A DNA stretch of 64,000 nucleotides. Source: Dactylorhiza incarnata. Lineage: Eukaryota > Streptophyta > Magnoliopsida > Asparagales > Orchidaceae. Of the stretch, positions 46,446-57,908 are shown one piece after another. Every line of letters begins with the position of its first letter. Position 1 is the stretch's first letter. The notes under the pieces were generated by a model. That model ran no database searches. It worked only from the letters and a program-made list of their open reading frames with translations, and was not told the origin of the DNA. The stretch spans positions 418,327-482,326 of the forward strand of contig JAWHQI010000611.1 of the NCBI GenBank assembly GCA_033032865.1, in the 5' to 3' direction. The position numbers were made by a program, and so were the translations under genes.

Positions 46446-49400
46446 GATATAATGAATCACAAGAGTCATTCACCCCTCTTAACGTCACCATGAACGAGGT
46501 CGTTCAAATTCTCCAAAAGAGGTCTCACTTCAAGAGGCCCCCTCCTTTGAAATCGGAAGTTCGCAATCGGAACCCAAACCTTTATTGTGAATATCACAAA
46601 GAGGAGGGGCATCAGACTGAGGATTGCCGGGCCCTCCGGTGGTTGATAGAAAAACTCCTGAAAGAGGGGAAGCTCCGAGGGTTGATTCGGCAAGAAACCC
46701 CGGTTGAACCACGAACCGAGAAGAAGAAGAAAGCGGTCGAAGTGACCTGGGAGTGTGCTGATGTAGAAGAGGAAGGTTGTTATGGGGATATCCATCCTGC
46801 GACCGAATGTATAGAAGTGAATGATGTTGGTCCCCTTGGCAACGTCTATTGCATCCATGGAGGAGCAGGGGTAGAATCCTCTCGGAAATCTAGCATCGGG
46901 AGAGTTACAAAGCAGAAAGTGGCAGTCGCCTCCACTTCTGCTCCAGAAAGGGCAGTCGTTACTTTCAGCCAAGAAGATCTTCCCCCAAATGCAAATCCTT
47001 TCGATGATGCAGTAGTGATAAGAGCGGTTATTGAGAACTACACCGTGCATAAAATTCTGGTTGATAACGGCAGATCGGTTAATCTCATTTTCCGCCAAAC
47101 ATTTGAAGCCCTTAAGACTGGAAAGTCTTTGCTCTCCACGGAAGGGCCCCTCTACGGCTTCTCGGGAGAAAAGAAAGAAGTGGAAGGGTGCGTAATGCTT
47201 TTGGTATCGCTGGGGGGCATAACGAAGCTGATAAACTTCGTAGTGGTGGAAGCCCCAAGCAGCTACTGTGCAATCTTCGGAAGACCAATCCTGAACGCTT
47301 ACAAAGCGATAGTATCCACTTTCCATTTGGCCTTAAAGTTCGCTGCAGAGGGGCGTCAATATCGGGTCCGAAGCGATCCAAAGGTTGCTCGTGAATGTTA
47401 CGTGAAAACAGTTAATGTGATCACCGAGGCACCACTTCCCAAGGTTCAGGATGACATCCATGAGGTATCCAAACTCCCTGAAGAGGCCGAGGAAAGCGCA
47501 GAGCGGAAAGGAACTTATCTGTAACCTGCCCAAGAGACCCAAGAGATCCCTAGTGCTGAAGAGGAAGGGAAGAAGTTGATCATCAACGCCGAGCTATCAG
47601 AAGAAGAGAAGGTTCAGTTGATCTCCTGCCTGTTGGAGAATCTGGACATCTTTGCCTGGTCAGCAGAAGATATGCATGGGGTAGATCCAGATGTTGTGTG
47701 CCATCACCTCAACATCTCTCCTGAATTCAAGCCAATCCAACAGAAGAAGAGGGAGGTAGCAACCAAGTTGGCGGTACCCATCAAAGAAGAAGTTGCAAAG
47801 CTTCTTAAAGCCAATTTCATTTCTGAAATTCAATACCCCACCTGGATGTCAAATGTAGTGATGGTGAAAAAATCTGGGGGAAAATGGCGCATGTGTGTAG
47901 ATTTCACTAAACTCAATAAAGCGTGTCCCAAAGATTGTTATTCCTTGCCTCGGATAGATGTTTTAGTAGATTCCGCGGTGGGATATAATTTCATGAGCTT
48001 CCTAGATGCATTTTCTGGTTACCATCAGATTAAGATGCATAAACCTGATATCCCGCATACATCCTTCATTACCAATGATGGGTGTTATTGTTATCTTGTC
48101 ATGCCTTTCGGACTCAAAAATGCGGGTGCGACGTATCAGAGAATGATGGACACGGTTTTCAAAAAACATAAAGGAAGAAATCTTGAAGTATACGTCGATG
48201 ATCTTCTTCTAAAAAGTAAAACTTTTTCAATCCACCTGAAAGACCTCGTAGAGACGTTCGCTACTCTGCGAAGGTTCAAATTAAAACTAAACCCATTGAA
48301 ATGCGTGTTTGGGGAAAACAAAGGGAAATTTCTTGGACATCTTCTCACCCCTGATGGCCTCGCACCAAACCCAGATAAAGTAAAGGCCATTCTAGACATG
48401 ACCCCTCCTCGTAATCAGAAAGAAGTGCAGCAACTTGGAGGGAGGCTGGCAGGATTGAGCCGATTCATTTCCAAGTCAGGGGATAAAAGCGCTCCATTCT
48501 TCAAGACGCTTAGGGGAGGATCTAAGTTTGAATGGAATGAAGAGTGCGATAATGCTTTCGAATAGTTGAAAAAGCAGTTAACTTCAACCCCTCTTCTTCA
48601 AAGCCCTCGCGAAGGGGAAACATTATTCTTGTACTTGGGGGTGGGCCCAGATGCAATAAGCTCTGTCCTGGTTCGGGAAGAGAAAAAAAAGCAATTTCCG
48701 ATATATTATGTCAGCCGCATCCTCAAAGATGCGGAGACTAGATATTTAATCCTGGAGAAATTAGCCTTGGCTTTGGTCATGTCATCACGAAGGCTCCGCC
48801 CCTATTTTCAGGCTCATCTTATTCAGGTGGTTTCGGATCATCCACTAAGAAGTATCCTGGAGAATCCAGATCATTCAGGAAGATTAGCCAAATGGGAAAT
48901 CGAGCTGAGCGAGTTCGAAATATTGTACATTCCCAGAACGGCAATAAAGGCGCAAGTATTGGCAGATTTCTTGGTAGACACGATGGAGTCTAATCCTGAA
49001 CAGGTAGTATAATCTCCTTTGGCTTGGATCATTTATGTGGATGGGGCTTCTGGCAGAAACTTCGTGGGAGCCGGGGTAGTTCTGATCAGTCCAAATGGCA
49101 TCAGGCTGGAGCAAGCTATCAAATTCTTCTTTTCAGTTACAAATAACCAGTCCGAATACGAAGCACTCTTGGCCGGCCTGAGACTCGCGAAGGAGCTTGG
49201 AATAGAACATGTTCATGTGAAAACTGATTCTCTTGTGATGGCTTCGCAGGTTCTAGGGAACTACGAAACAAGAGAACCGATACTAAGAAAGTATCTATTT
49301 CTAGCTAAGGAAGAAATCGGGAAATTCAAATCCTTCATCATCGAACACATTCCGAGAACACAGAATGAAGAGGCAGACGAATTGTCAAAGTTTGGTCTTC

Positions 49401-50734
49401 CATCAGGAGGGGTGACCTCGGAACTTTTTCATCCGGCAACGGAGGAAGAGGAGCTCATGCAGATCGATCAACATCCTTCCTGGAAGGACCCTTATGAATT
49501 ATTTCTGTCAAGAGGGGAGTTTCATCAATCAATCAAAGACAAAAGTAGATTCAGGAGAAAGGCGGCCTACTACTACTTAATAGCAGGAGTTTTGTATAGA
49601 AAACCATTGATTTCTCCCTCAGCGCGGTGTGTTTCAGAAGAAGAGATCCCGATCATACTTCAGGAAGTTCATTATGGGGAATGTGGTAGTCATTCAGGGG
49701 CAAAAACCTTAGAGAAAAGGATCCTGCGGCAATGATATTTTTGGCCAACTATGAGAAAGGATGCTGAAGCATTTGCCAAGCGCTGTGTACAATGTCAGAA
49801 ATTTGCCCCTCTTCAACATCTGCCCGCTCAATCGCTTAGGTCAATAACTGCACCCTGGCCCTTCGCAGTTTGGGGGATGGATCTAGTCGGACCCTTTCCA
49901 ATGGCTAGCGGCCAGCGCCGCTTTATCATAGTAATGATCGACTACTTCAGTAAGTGGATTGAGGCAAAAGCATTGGCAAAAACTACTACTCAAATTATCA
50001 AAAATTTCATCTGGGGAGAAATAGTCTGCCGACACGGAATCCCGCTGGCAATCGTCACTGATAATGGGCCGCAGTTCAATAATCCCGAGATGATAAAATT
50101 TTGCGATCAGGTTGGAATTGACCTTCTGTTTTCCTCGGTACACCAACCAAGGACCAACGGACAGGTGGAAGCAGCAAACAGGCGAATTCAGCAACTCCTG
50201 ATGAAAAGAGTTTTGAATCAAAAAGGAAATTGGGCAGACCAACTTCCCTCCATCCTTTGGACTCTTCGCACTACCCCATCTTCAGCTACAGGGGAGACAC
50301 CATTCAAATTATCTCATGGCTCGGAGGCTGTTGTTCCTGTAGAGTTTGAGGTGGTCACCCCAAGAGTTGTGTATGCCAAAGAGGGAGGAGAAGCATGGGT
50401 AGAATACAATGATGAGGCCATCAGGCATAGTCTGGATCTGATCGAAGAACTTCAGGACGAGGCGACAATCAGGCAGGAAGAAGTTAAGAGGAGGATGGCG
50501 AAATATTTTGACAAAAATATCAGGGTAAAGCAGTTTGCAGTTGTGGATTTGGTGTTGAAAAAGGTAGATGCTGCGGCCAGATCTGGTAATGTTGGAAAGC
50601 TGAATCCCAACTGGGCAGGGCCTTTTATTGTCAAAGAAGTATTAAAGAATGGGGCCTACCGCCTCCAAACCAACGAAGGAGAAGACATCGCACGCACCTG
50701 GAGCGGTGACGATCTTAAACGATTTTATCCTTGA
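46446..50734 (+). pseudogene. pol: pol of element B, four in-frame stops
   Basis: In one frame: knuckle CEYHKEEGHQTEDC, protease, RT (CVDFTKLNKACPKDC, YVDD), degenerate Ty3 RNase H, archaeal-type RNase H (IYVDGAS), integrase (MDLVGP, VTDNGPQF, QVEAANRR, NWAGPF), ending LKRFYP. Stops at 47522-47524, 48563-48565, 49010-49012 and 49733-49735 interrupt an otherwise aligned frame. The protease motif reads DNGRS where element A has DTGSS, so the catalytic loop is also altered. There are few frameshifts for so many stops. Confidence 0.92.
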
Positions 50735-51086
50735 AATATCTCTTTCATTCTTTACGTTTCTTTTGGTATTAAATGAAAAGCCTTATACTGACACTTCTCC
50801 TTGTCTGATGGTTCTCTACATTATAAATACATATATACATATCTCACTCCCTGAACCTCTAAGATATCGCCAAATTCTGCTCGAACCCCCTCGGATTGTA
50901 GTCATAGCGTAAAACCCACCAAGACCATGTGATGCGGGGAGTTTTCGCACACATGTAGTGGTAGCTTGCCAATTCCGCTGCGGTGGTCTTCAGAACTTTG
51001 GATCCCGGCCGATATCTGGCACACCCCTGCATCAAGGGAGGTCTAGGTGATTGTCAGCTCTATCATGCCCCGAAAGGGATATAGTT
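50735..51086 (+). other. Spacer after pol of element B
   Basis: No gene. Conserved with 14674-15024 (element A) and 63159-63495 (element D), including the GAGTTTTCGCACACATGTAG block. Confidence 0.6.
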
Positions 51087-51501
51087 ACAGCTTTGATGAT
51101 CTTTCTGAGGAAAGCAATGTTCGCCGCCGAGGCCCACCTGCCCAACTGATCATCATAGCCTGTGACCATCGAATACTCTTAGGTACTCTCGAACCAGTGC
51201 CTAGTTGGGCCCACAACTGAGTTGATCTATCTGAGGAAAGCAATGTTCGCTGCCGAGGCCCACCTGCCCAATTGATCAACTCGGCTTGTAACCCTAGGCA
51301 AGAGAGCAGATGAGTCGCTTACAGCTCTTATGACCACTTGAGGAAAGCAATGTTCGCCGCCGAGGCCCACCTGCCCACTTGGTCATCTGAGTCTGTACAT
51401 GTTTTTTCTTTTTCTTTTTTCCTACAGCTCTTATGACCACTTGAGGAAAGCAATGTTCGCCGCCGAGGCCCACCTGCCCACTTGGTCATCTGAGCCTGTA
51501 G
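51087..51501 (+). other. Array of four stem-loops with constant apex (element B)
   Basis: Units at 51087-51163 (stem TGATGATC/GATCATCA), 51199-51299 (stem GAGTTGATC/GATCAACTC, extended by a T-G wobble and by GCCTAG/CTAGGC), 51320-51397 and 51422-51501 (stem TATGACCA/TGGTCAT with outer TACAG/CTGTA). The apical segment is the same in all. Order matches element A read in its sense direction, with the last unit duplicated. Confidence 0.8.
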
Positions 51502-52530
51502 ATTATCCTTTTTCCCTACAGGAATGTATTCACCTCTTGTGGTTTTTTGTATAAAACCATTCGGGGAAGATATTATTAAAACAGGTGCAGGTGTTCGTCT
51601 ACCCTAATAAAGGGTTGTGATATTAAGATCGGGCGGTCTGAACTTTCAAACCGAACGGTCTGATTGTGTATAAGTTAGGGTATTTCTGGATAATTACATG
51701 GTTGCCCGGGTTGTATTCTAACCGGGCGGCCCTGTCAATCTTTTATAGGTTGGGTATTTTTGGACAATTATATGACTGCCCGGATTATATTCTAACCGGG
51801 CGGGTTTATCCATCCATTATAAGTTGGATATTTATGGAGCTAATTATATGATCGCCCGGATTGTGTTCTGACCGGTCGGGTTTATCTATCCCTGCATTCT
51901 GTTGAATTGGATATTTCTGGATCTGAATATATTGCTCGGGTTGTATTCTAACTGAGTGGGCATTACCTATCTTTTACAATTAATTAAGTTGGATATCTCA
52001 AGATCTAAATATATGATCGCCCGGATTATGCTCTAATCGATCGAGTTGAGCTATTTCTTAAGCAAAAGTTATCTCTAAGATGCAGTGTATTACTCGCCAG
52101 GATAGAATTCAAACCGCGCAAAGTTATTATTCGTTATTTACATCGGCAAGGATAAAATATCTCTGAATGATAAGAAGCCGCCCGGTCTAAATTACAGTCG
52201 CATGAGTCTATATGTTATGGTTCATACTATCAGAAATCAGACATCCTGAGACCTAAATGAGTAATCGCACGGTTTGAATATAGATCGTCCAAGATCATCA
52301 AATCATCACTTATGCTCAGATTAGGATAACCGCACGGCTAGATCATAAAAGGCAAATGGTAAAAAGAAAGAAAAGAAACAAGACATCAGCCACAAGTAAG
52401 TAACACTAGAAGGTCAATCAAACAGGTAAAATTTCTATTCATTTCTTCAAATGTTTTAACAAAAATTTAACCGCCCGGCTAACAAAAAAAGACCGGCGAT
52501 TATACAAAAATAAAATTAAAAACAAAGGCA
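51502..52530 (+). repeat. Palindromic ~75-80-bp repeats, element B
   Basis: Non-coding. Pairs such as TGCCCGGGTT / AACCGGGCGG recur near 51700, 51775, 51852, 51930, 52018 and onward. One unit (near 51930) has GCTCGGGTT facing AACTGAGTG, a matched change on both arms. The region corresponds to 12888-14240 of element A. Confidence 0.75.
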
Positions 52531-54406
52531 TTATTCTGCCGACTTCTTCTTCTTCTTCTTGACAGGAGAAATCGAGTCCACATCAACGTCGGGCGAATAA
52601 CCTTCACTTGACGTGGAAGAATAATCCGATGAATCGCTACCACTGGACCGTCCGGTCTTACTAGCAGAGCCAGTTGTTCCAGAGGACAAGTTGTCCTCCT
52701 CATCATCATCATCATCAGCATCATCATCCGCGTCGACCTCCTCAGCGGCTCCACCACTTCCATCACCTCCTTGATGGAGTACGATCTCCCTGCCCGCATC
52801 GGCTTCAGCCTCCTCGCCCACCTTGGCTTTTCCCTTCTGCCTTCGGCTGATCTCATCAAGTTGAACCTTCAGGGCAGGGAAGAGGTCGGAGAAGGTAGTA
52901 CCCCCTGAATCCTTCGCACAGACCGCCCGGGTCTTCCATAAGACCCAAAGCTTTGTTGATCCCTTGGGCCACATGAGGCAACACCTCGTCTTGGAAGGCC
53001 GGGTTGGTCATCTCATATTGTTTTCTGCAAAAAAAAAAAAGAAAAAATAAATTAGGTCGCTCGGTCCTGAACAAAAGAAGCCGCATCATCATTTGTCAAA
53101 CTCACCGCCACGACTTCTTGAAGCCGCGCATTCTCTTCTTGAAGCCGCCCATTCTCCGCGACCTGCTCCTCGTACTTCTTCTCCAGAAATTTCTGGACAG
53201 AAACCAGCCGCCTGAACGACAAGGCCATGAAGTGATTGGCCGCGAACCCCCATGCGCCGGCTTGCACCGCTAGCCGGGGAAGCTCTTCTTCCGGAGTTTT
53301 CTTCAGCTTCTTCAAAGTCTTTCGACCATACATAGCGGCCCCGGCGGCTAGCGCATGGCGATTAATCTTGTCACTTCCCCATGGGGAAGAGCAGTGGATA
53401 CCCAGATGCGGCTCCCATCCCTATGCCAGAGGACAGTCGGGTTGCCCTGCAGATCGGGCGGGATTCCACAGGAACGAAGAAGCTCATATTCATCAGGAGA
53501 CGCCGGGCCATCTTCCTCTGATGATGGCGACCTGTTTCGCCGCTGCCTGTTCTCCCTCTGGGTCAAAACCGGGCCAGCCGGAGTGACCGACTTGTTCGCA
53601 GGGACGATGTGGGCAGCTGCAAGGTAAAATCAGAAGTTTAAACAAAGCAGTCCGCGCGGTCATATGCAAGCGGTCTAGAAGAACTTACTGTGCTCAGGGA
53701 GGACATCCTCTAGCTCTGAGAACAGCGGGATGTAATGATTGATGTCCAACCGCTCGTTCTCAAGGAACGTGAAGGTGTCCATCTCGATCTTTCCAACCTG
53801 GGGGATCTGGAAGGCCTCTTCCCCCCGAACTTGCGGGTTGGTTTGCAACAGCCCGAAGTTGCCTTCGAGCATTACGAACCGCTCCGACCAGTCCGAGACC
53901 TTGTTCGCCAGGTTAACGATTTTCAGTCCGTGGCATCCAAAGTAGAGGTGCCCCCTGAAAGTTGAAGTCCCCACGTCGGAGACAGCCCGCACCGAGAAGA
54001 ACTTCCTGAATAGGTCAAGGGAAAAACTGGTTCGCTCGAACCGAAGGTAGGAAATGAAACTATATATAGAGGCGATGGAGTTCGGTGGAAGTTGGCCGGG
54101 TACAAGCCCCGTAATGGTCGAAAATAGCTATGACTTCAAGTGGCAGCGGAAATTTGAAGCCATATTCAAAATGGTCGACCGGGACGGCTATTTGGTGCGG
54201 ATTGGAAGAGTTAATCCGCTCGTCGCGCAAAGGAAGCCGTGCGCGCAGGTTACTCCCTGCCATGTGTTTTGCGATAAAACTCATCCAGTTCGCTCTGGGT
54301 GAGTCGGCACTCTGGGTGGTCCGCCGAATGAAAGGCCAAGGCCGCATCCGCTCGGACGGCTTTAACCTTAAACAGGCCGCTGCGACTTGTTCTTAGATCG
54401 CGCCAT
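52531..54406 (-). pseudogene. Antisense gene B copy of element B, frameshifted
   Basis: Same three-exon layout as 11026-12887, on the opposite strand to gag-pol. Donor and acceptor sites are retained (for example GCG|GTGAGT and TTTTGCAG). An extra T near 54371 gives a stop after about 12 codons, and a further frameshift lies near 54100 in the VVPGQLPP segment. The acidic, Ser-rich tail ending in a Lys run is intact (52531-52974). Retained splice sites across two decayed copies support the gene model of the element A copy. Confidence 0.85.
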
Positions 54407-54761
54407 CTGAAAATCGTAAAAATTACTTCGAAGAGTCCCTACTTATAGATTTTTACGATCTGCGAATAGTAAAACTATGTCACAGCTATACATTTCTAAC
54501 CGCGCGGTCAATAGCCTGCATGGTTAGATTCACCAGAAAAACAAAAGAAGCAAAGGAAACAAGAGCAAGCATACATCACAGATCGTGCGACCTGAAATCA
54601 GTTCGGATAAAACACAGAAGAAACAGAACACAAACACAGCGGCTAAACAAGAACCCGCACGGGTTATTCAAATAAAAGACATAAAGTAAAAAGAAGCATT
54701 GTTTAAACAAAGGCCGAATCAACAAGCCGCATTCATAATACAAATTGTTCTCAAAAGCCGG
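54407..54761. other. Spacer between antisense pseudogenes of element B
   Basis: No gene; counterpart of 10681-11025. Confidence 0.5.
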
Positions 54762-56913
54762 TCACGGCTGACGGTGTTCAGGGGAGACATCTTCTCTGTG
54801 AAGTCGCGCGACCTGGTCGTTGGTGGTGTTCAGAAGGGAATAAATCTGGCTGGTATGATAATGGAGATGGTTGATTGTGCTATGAAGCCGCCCGACATCC
54901 CTTTCAACCCGCGTAGCGGCAATCATGCGGGGGGTTGCGGTGGCCTCATCAATCATAGGATCAGCCGCCCGAACCGGGGGAGGATTTGAGCCCGCCCCAA
55001 CAGTCGGGCGGCTAACAACCTGCATTCCATCATTCATACTTCGCCGGCCCGCAGCGACTTCCCTGGTTAACCGCAGGAATTTATCCTGGTAATATTTCGA
55101 GTCATCCTCGAACTTAGCAGATGTTTTCTTCTCCTTCTCGAGCTGAGCTGTCAGAGTAGCGACTTGCGCCACCTTGGCTCTCTTCTCGGCCTCCACTGCA
55201 GCCCGCGTGGCCTCCACCGCAGCTCGCGCGGCCTCAAGCTGAGTCTCCAGGCCATTCTCCCTTTCTGTCCTGGATTTCCTGTCAATCTCCACCTGCGCCT
55301 TCAGCGCCTCTTCAGCCTTCTTCCTCGCCATTCGCTCGGCCTCCAGAGCAGTCCGAGTGCCGGCCTCCCGGTCTTCCACCTCCTTCAAGCGGGCCCTCAG
55401 ATTTACCAGATCCTCCTCGAGATGTTCGAACAATTGCGGCCCTTCTTGCGAAGTCGTCGAGCAGGTTGATATCGGGGGGACTAATGGAGGCAGGCTGGCC
55501 TCAAGGTCGCCCGGCTTCACAATCTGCTCCTCGCTATCTGCAAGAGGCCGCTCAGGTTATAAGAAGCAAGAGCATACAACGCCATATATATACAAAATGG
55601 ACATAAATATAAGATCAATGCCTGGGCACACAGGCCGCTTAGACCGTTCTGGGTCCATCCTCCGACGTTGCTCACGCCAGAGTCTCTCCATTTTCTGCCT
55701 AGCGGAAGGGGACCAAGCCGCTAAGGGAAAGAAGCTCGGTGGCGGGTTCAGTAATTTATTACGCGAGGCCGCGGAATGAAGAAGCGGACAGCTTTATAAT
55801 CCATGGGGCGCTTACCTGGCGCAAAAGGATCAGGCCGCAGCGGCTTGTCTAAAACCCGCTCCACCCCTTCCTTCATCACCATCATTATCTCCTCCCCGGT
55901 CATCACCGAGGGGACCTCCGCCTGCACTTTCAACACTTCTCCAAGTTCCCTCGCTCTTTCTTCGACCTCCAGGGCGTCCCGGGCAGCAGCTTCTCGCTCT
56001 TCGGCCTCCGTCTGAGCGGTCTCCTCAGGCTGGGCTGTGCTATCTGTAATGGGAGCAGTTCTCTTTGAAGACATCGAGCTGTCAAGAAGTTTATCTCGCC
56101 CCATTAGCTCATCCATATCCTGAAAGATCCCATTAAGTGATAAGCTACTCGCCGAGTCTGGAGGCAGGTCGCCCGGTTTCGCATCAGGGGTAGCAGGCGA
56201 GTCATTTACCTTAGCGGATGGAGGAGTCGCTAGGCCAAGCTCCTCTTTTAGTCGCGGATTGGCCTGGAGGAGGGACTCGGCTGTTTCTTAAAAGCCGCCC
56301 TTTCCTTGGAAGCTAGTCTCTTAACCTTCTTGTTATTCGCTCGGTCACTGACCCGTCTTCTTCCTTTTCTTCTCTTTCTTACCCGGAGCTGGGCTAACTA
56401 CTTTGGAGGGACTGGGGGTAGTCATCCACGGATAAAGGGGCACTCAGTTCGCCCGGACTTGGAGAGTTAACCGCCTCCTCCCCCAAATCTCTGACTAGCA
56501 AGGTGGAGGATTCCCGGGATGGGGTGATTTCCATGCCAAACGAGTCGGTCTCGCCGACCTTCTTCGAAGAGCTACTGGGGTCAACTTTTCCAGAAGGGGC
56601 GGCCTCCCCTTTGTTCAGCGGGCTAGCAGCCAGTTGCCAAGATCTCTGGGAGGAATCAGGCGAGTCGCTGGGGGGGAGGCCCCGAACTATCCGCTGCGGG
56701 CTCCGCGGGAGTCTTGGGAGTTGTTGAGTCCACTACGGACTTGGAATTATCCGTCGCGGCTTTCTCAGCCCGCTTCCTCTTTTTCCGGTCCTTCCGGTCA
56801 TGCTGTTCTTTCTCCTTTTTCGACCTCTCCGTCGATTCGAGCCTTTACTTCCACCTTCTTTTGATCTCCGGCGGGATTCCACGCGGTCTAACACGGTGTC
56901 CTAGGAAGTCCAT
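54762..56913 (-). pseudogene. Antisense gene A copy of element B, broken in exon 1
   Basis: Counterpart of 8617-10680. ATG at 56913 (MDFLG...) but frameshifted within a few codons, with more breaks near 56290. Intact pieces are 55748-56116 (end of exon 1) and 54762-55520 (exon 2). The donor CAG|GTAAGC near 55818 and acceptor TTGCAG near 55540 are kept. The exon 2 coiled coil is longer than in element A, by two extra EAERMARKK / EAEKRAKVAQ blocks, which looks like expansion of an internal repeat. Confidence 0.85.
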
Positions 56914-57078
56914 TATTGAAGAGTTACTAGTCTTAAAATTCTAACCGCAGCTGGCGAGCAATATCCCGTGATTTCAGAAAAAACTCTGCAGAATGAATTC
57001 TCTGGCTCTCTTATAGAATTCAGGGCAAGTCGGAGCGGTCTCCCGGCTAAAGCTTATGATTTCGAAATCCTCTGAGAT

Positions 57079-57098
57079 TTGAAAATATGCGGGGATTA
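57079..57098 (+). promoter_or_regulatory. Purine tract before 3' LTR of element B
   Basis: GAAAATATGCGGGGATTA lies immediately before TGTTTACCC and is conserved in all 3' LTR junctions in this window. Likely plus-strand primer. Confidence 0.6.
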
Positions 57099-57908
57099 TG
57101 TTTACCCGGAAAACCGCTTCTCGGGTTGGACCATTCTCGGACCGGGCAAACTGCTGGGTCAGGCCGCTGAGTTCCAGATCAGTGGCTCTCAGCTCAAGGT
57201 AAACAGGCCGGGTTGTTCTGATTTCATTTTCGGACCGCCCCAAGAGTGAAGGTCGTCAAGGGCCAAAGCAAGAAGGCTATCCGCGGTCTCAGGAAGGAGA
57301 CGCGCGGGTTTCCTCATGAGATCAGATCAGAGACTATCTGGGTTTACCTCATGAAGATCAGCCAAGCCATGTCCAGAAGACAGACCGCGGTCTCAAGCCA
57401 TAGGCCGCTCGGCCTGAATCATTGACTTGGTCCCGGTATCTTCAGCCTCAGGTCAAACAGGTCGGAGAAGCAAGCCGCCAAGCCGCGCGGTTTCTTTCTT
57501 TTTTCTTCTTTGTGCATCCCGTCACCGCCTACCCATTTCTCTTGTACCCGGGCAGGTGGTTTATTCTATCCCTAACCATTCGGGCAGGCCTCCAAGCCTA
57601 TAAATAGGGGGCGGCACTGTTCACAAGGCAACGCACACTCGAATCCAGGAGCTCGCTTGTTTGAGCTGCGGTCTCGAGTTTCCCGTCTTGCGGACTGTCA
57701 GACCGGCCGACTTCTCTTTTCCTACGTTTATAACGCCTGTAACCGCTTCATTTTTAATCAAAGGAAAGCCCCGTCGCAGGAGTGGCATTTGCCGCGGCGG
57801 GCGAAGTCCGGCTTCGACCGCTGCTAGCGGTCCGAATTCTCTAACCGAATAGTAACTGCTAATTTGCAACCCTCGATTTCCTTCGGAGGCGCACTTTTGA
57901 ATCGAACA
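57099..57908 (+). repeat. 3' LTR of element B
   Basis: 810 bp, TGTTTACCCGG to GAATCGAACA. Slightly shorter than the 5' LTR because of small deletions in U3. The U5 stem-loop at 57768-57802 carries one inserted C. Confidence 0.92.

Larger units (their letters stand above)
44232..57908 (+). mobile_element. Element B: Tat-lineage element, complete but decayed
   Basis: 5' LTR 44232-45074, primer site, gag-pol 45126-50734, stem-loop array, palindromic repeats, two antisense pseudogenes (minus strand), 3' LTR 57099-57908; 13.7 kb. Flanks AACGC and AACAC form a 5-bp target duplication with one CpG-type change, inside the 76-bp array. It is the sister of element A with the same gene order. Gag-pol has six in-frame stops and one frameshift, and both antisense genes are broken, so it is dead. 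Confidence 0.92.
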
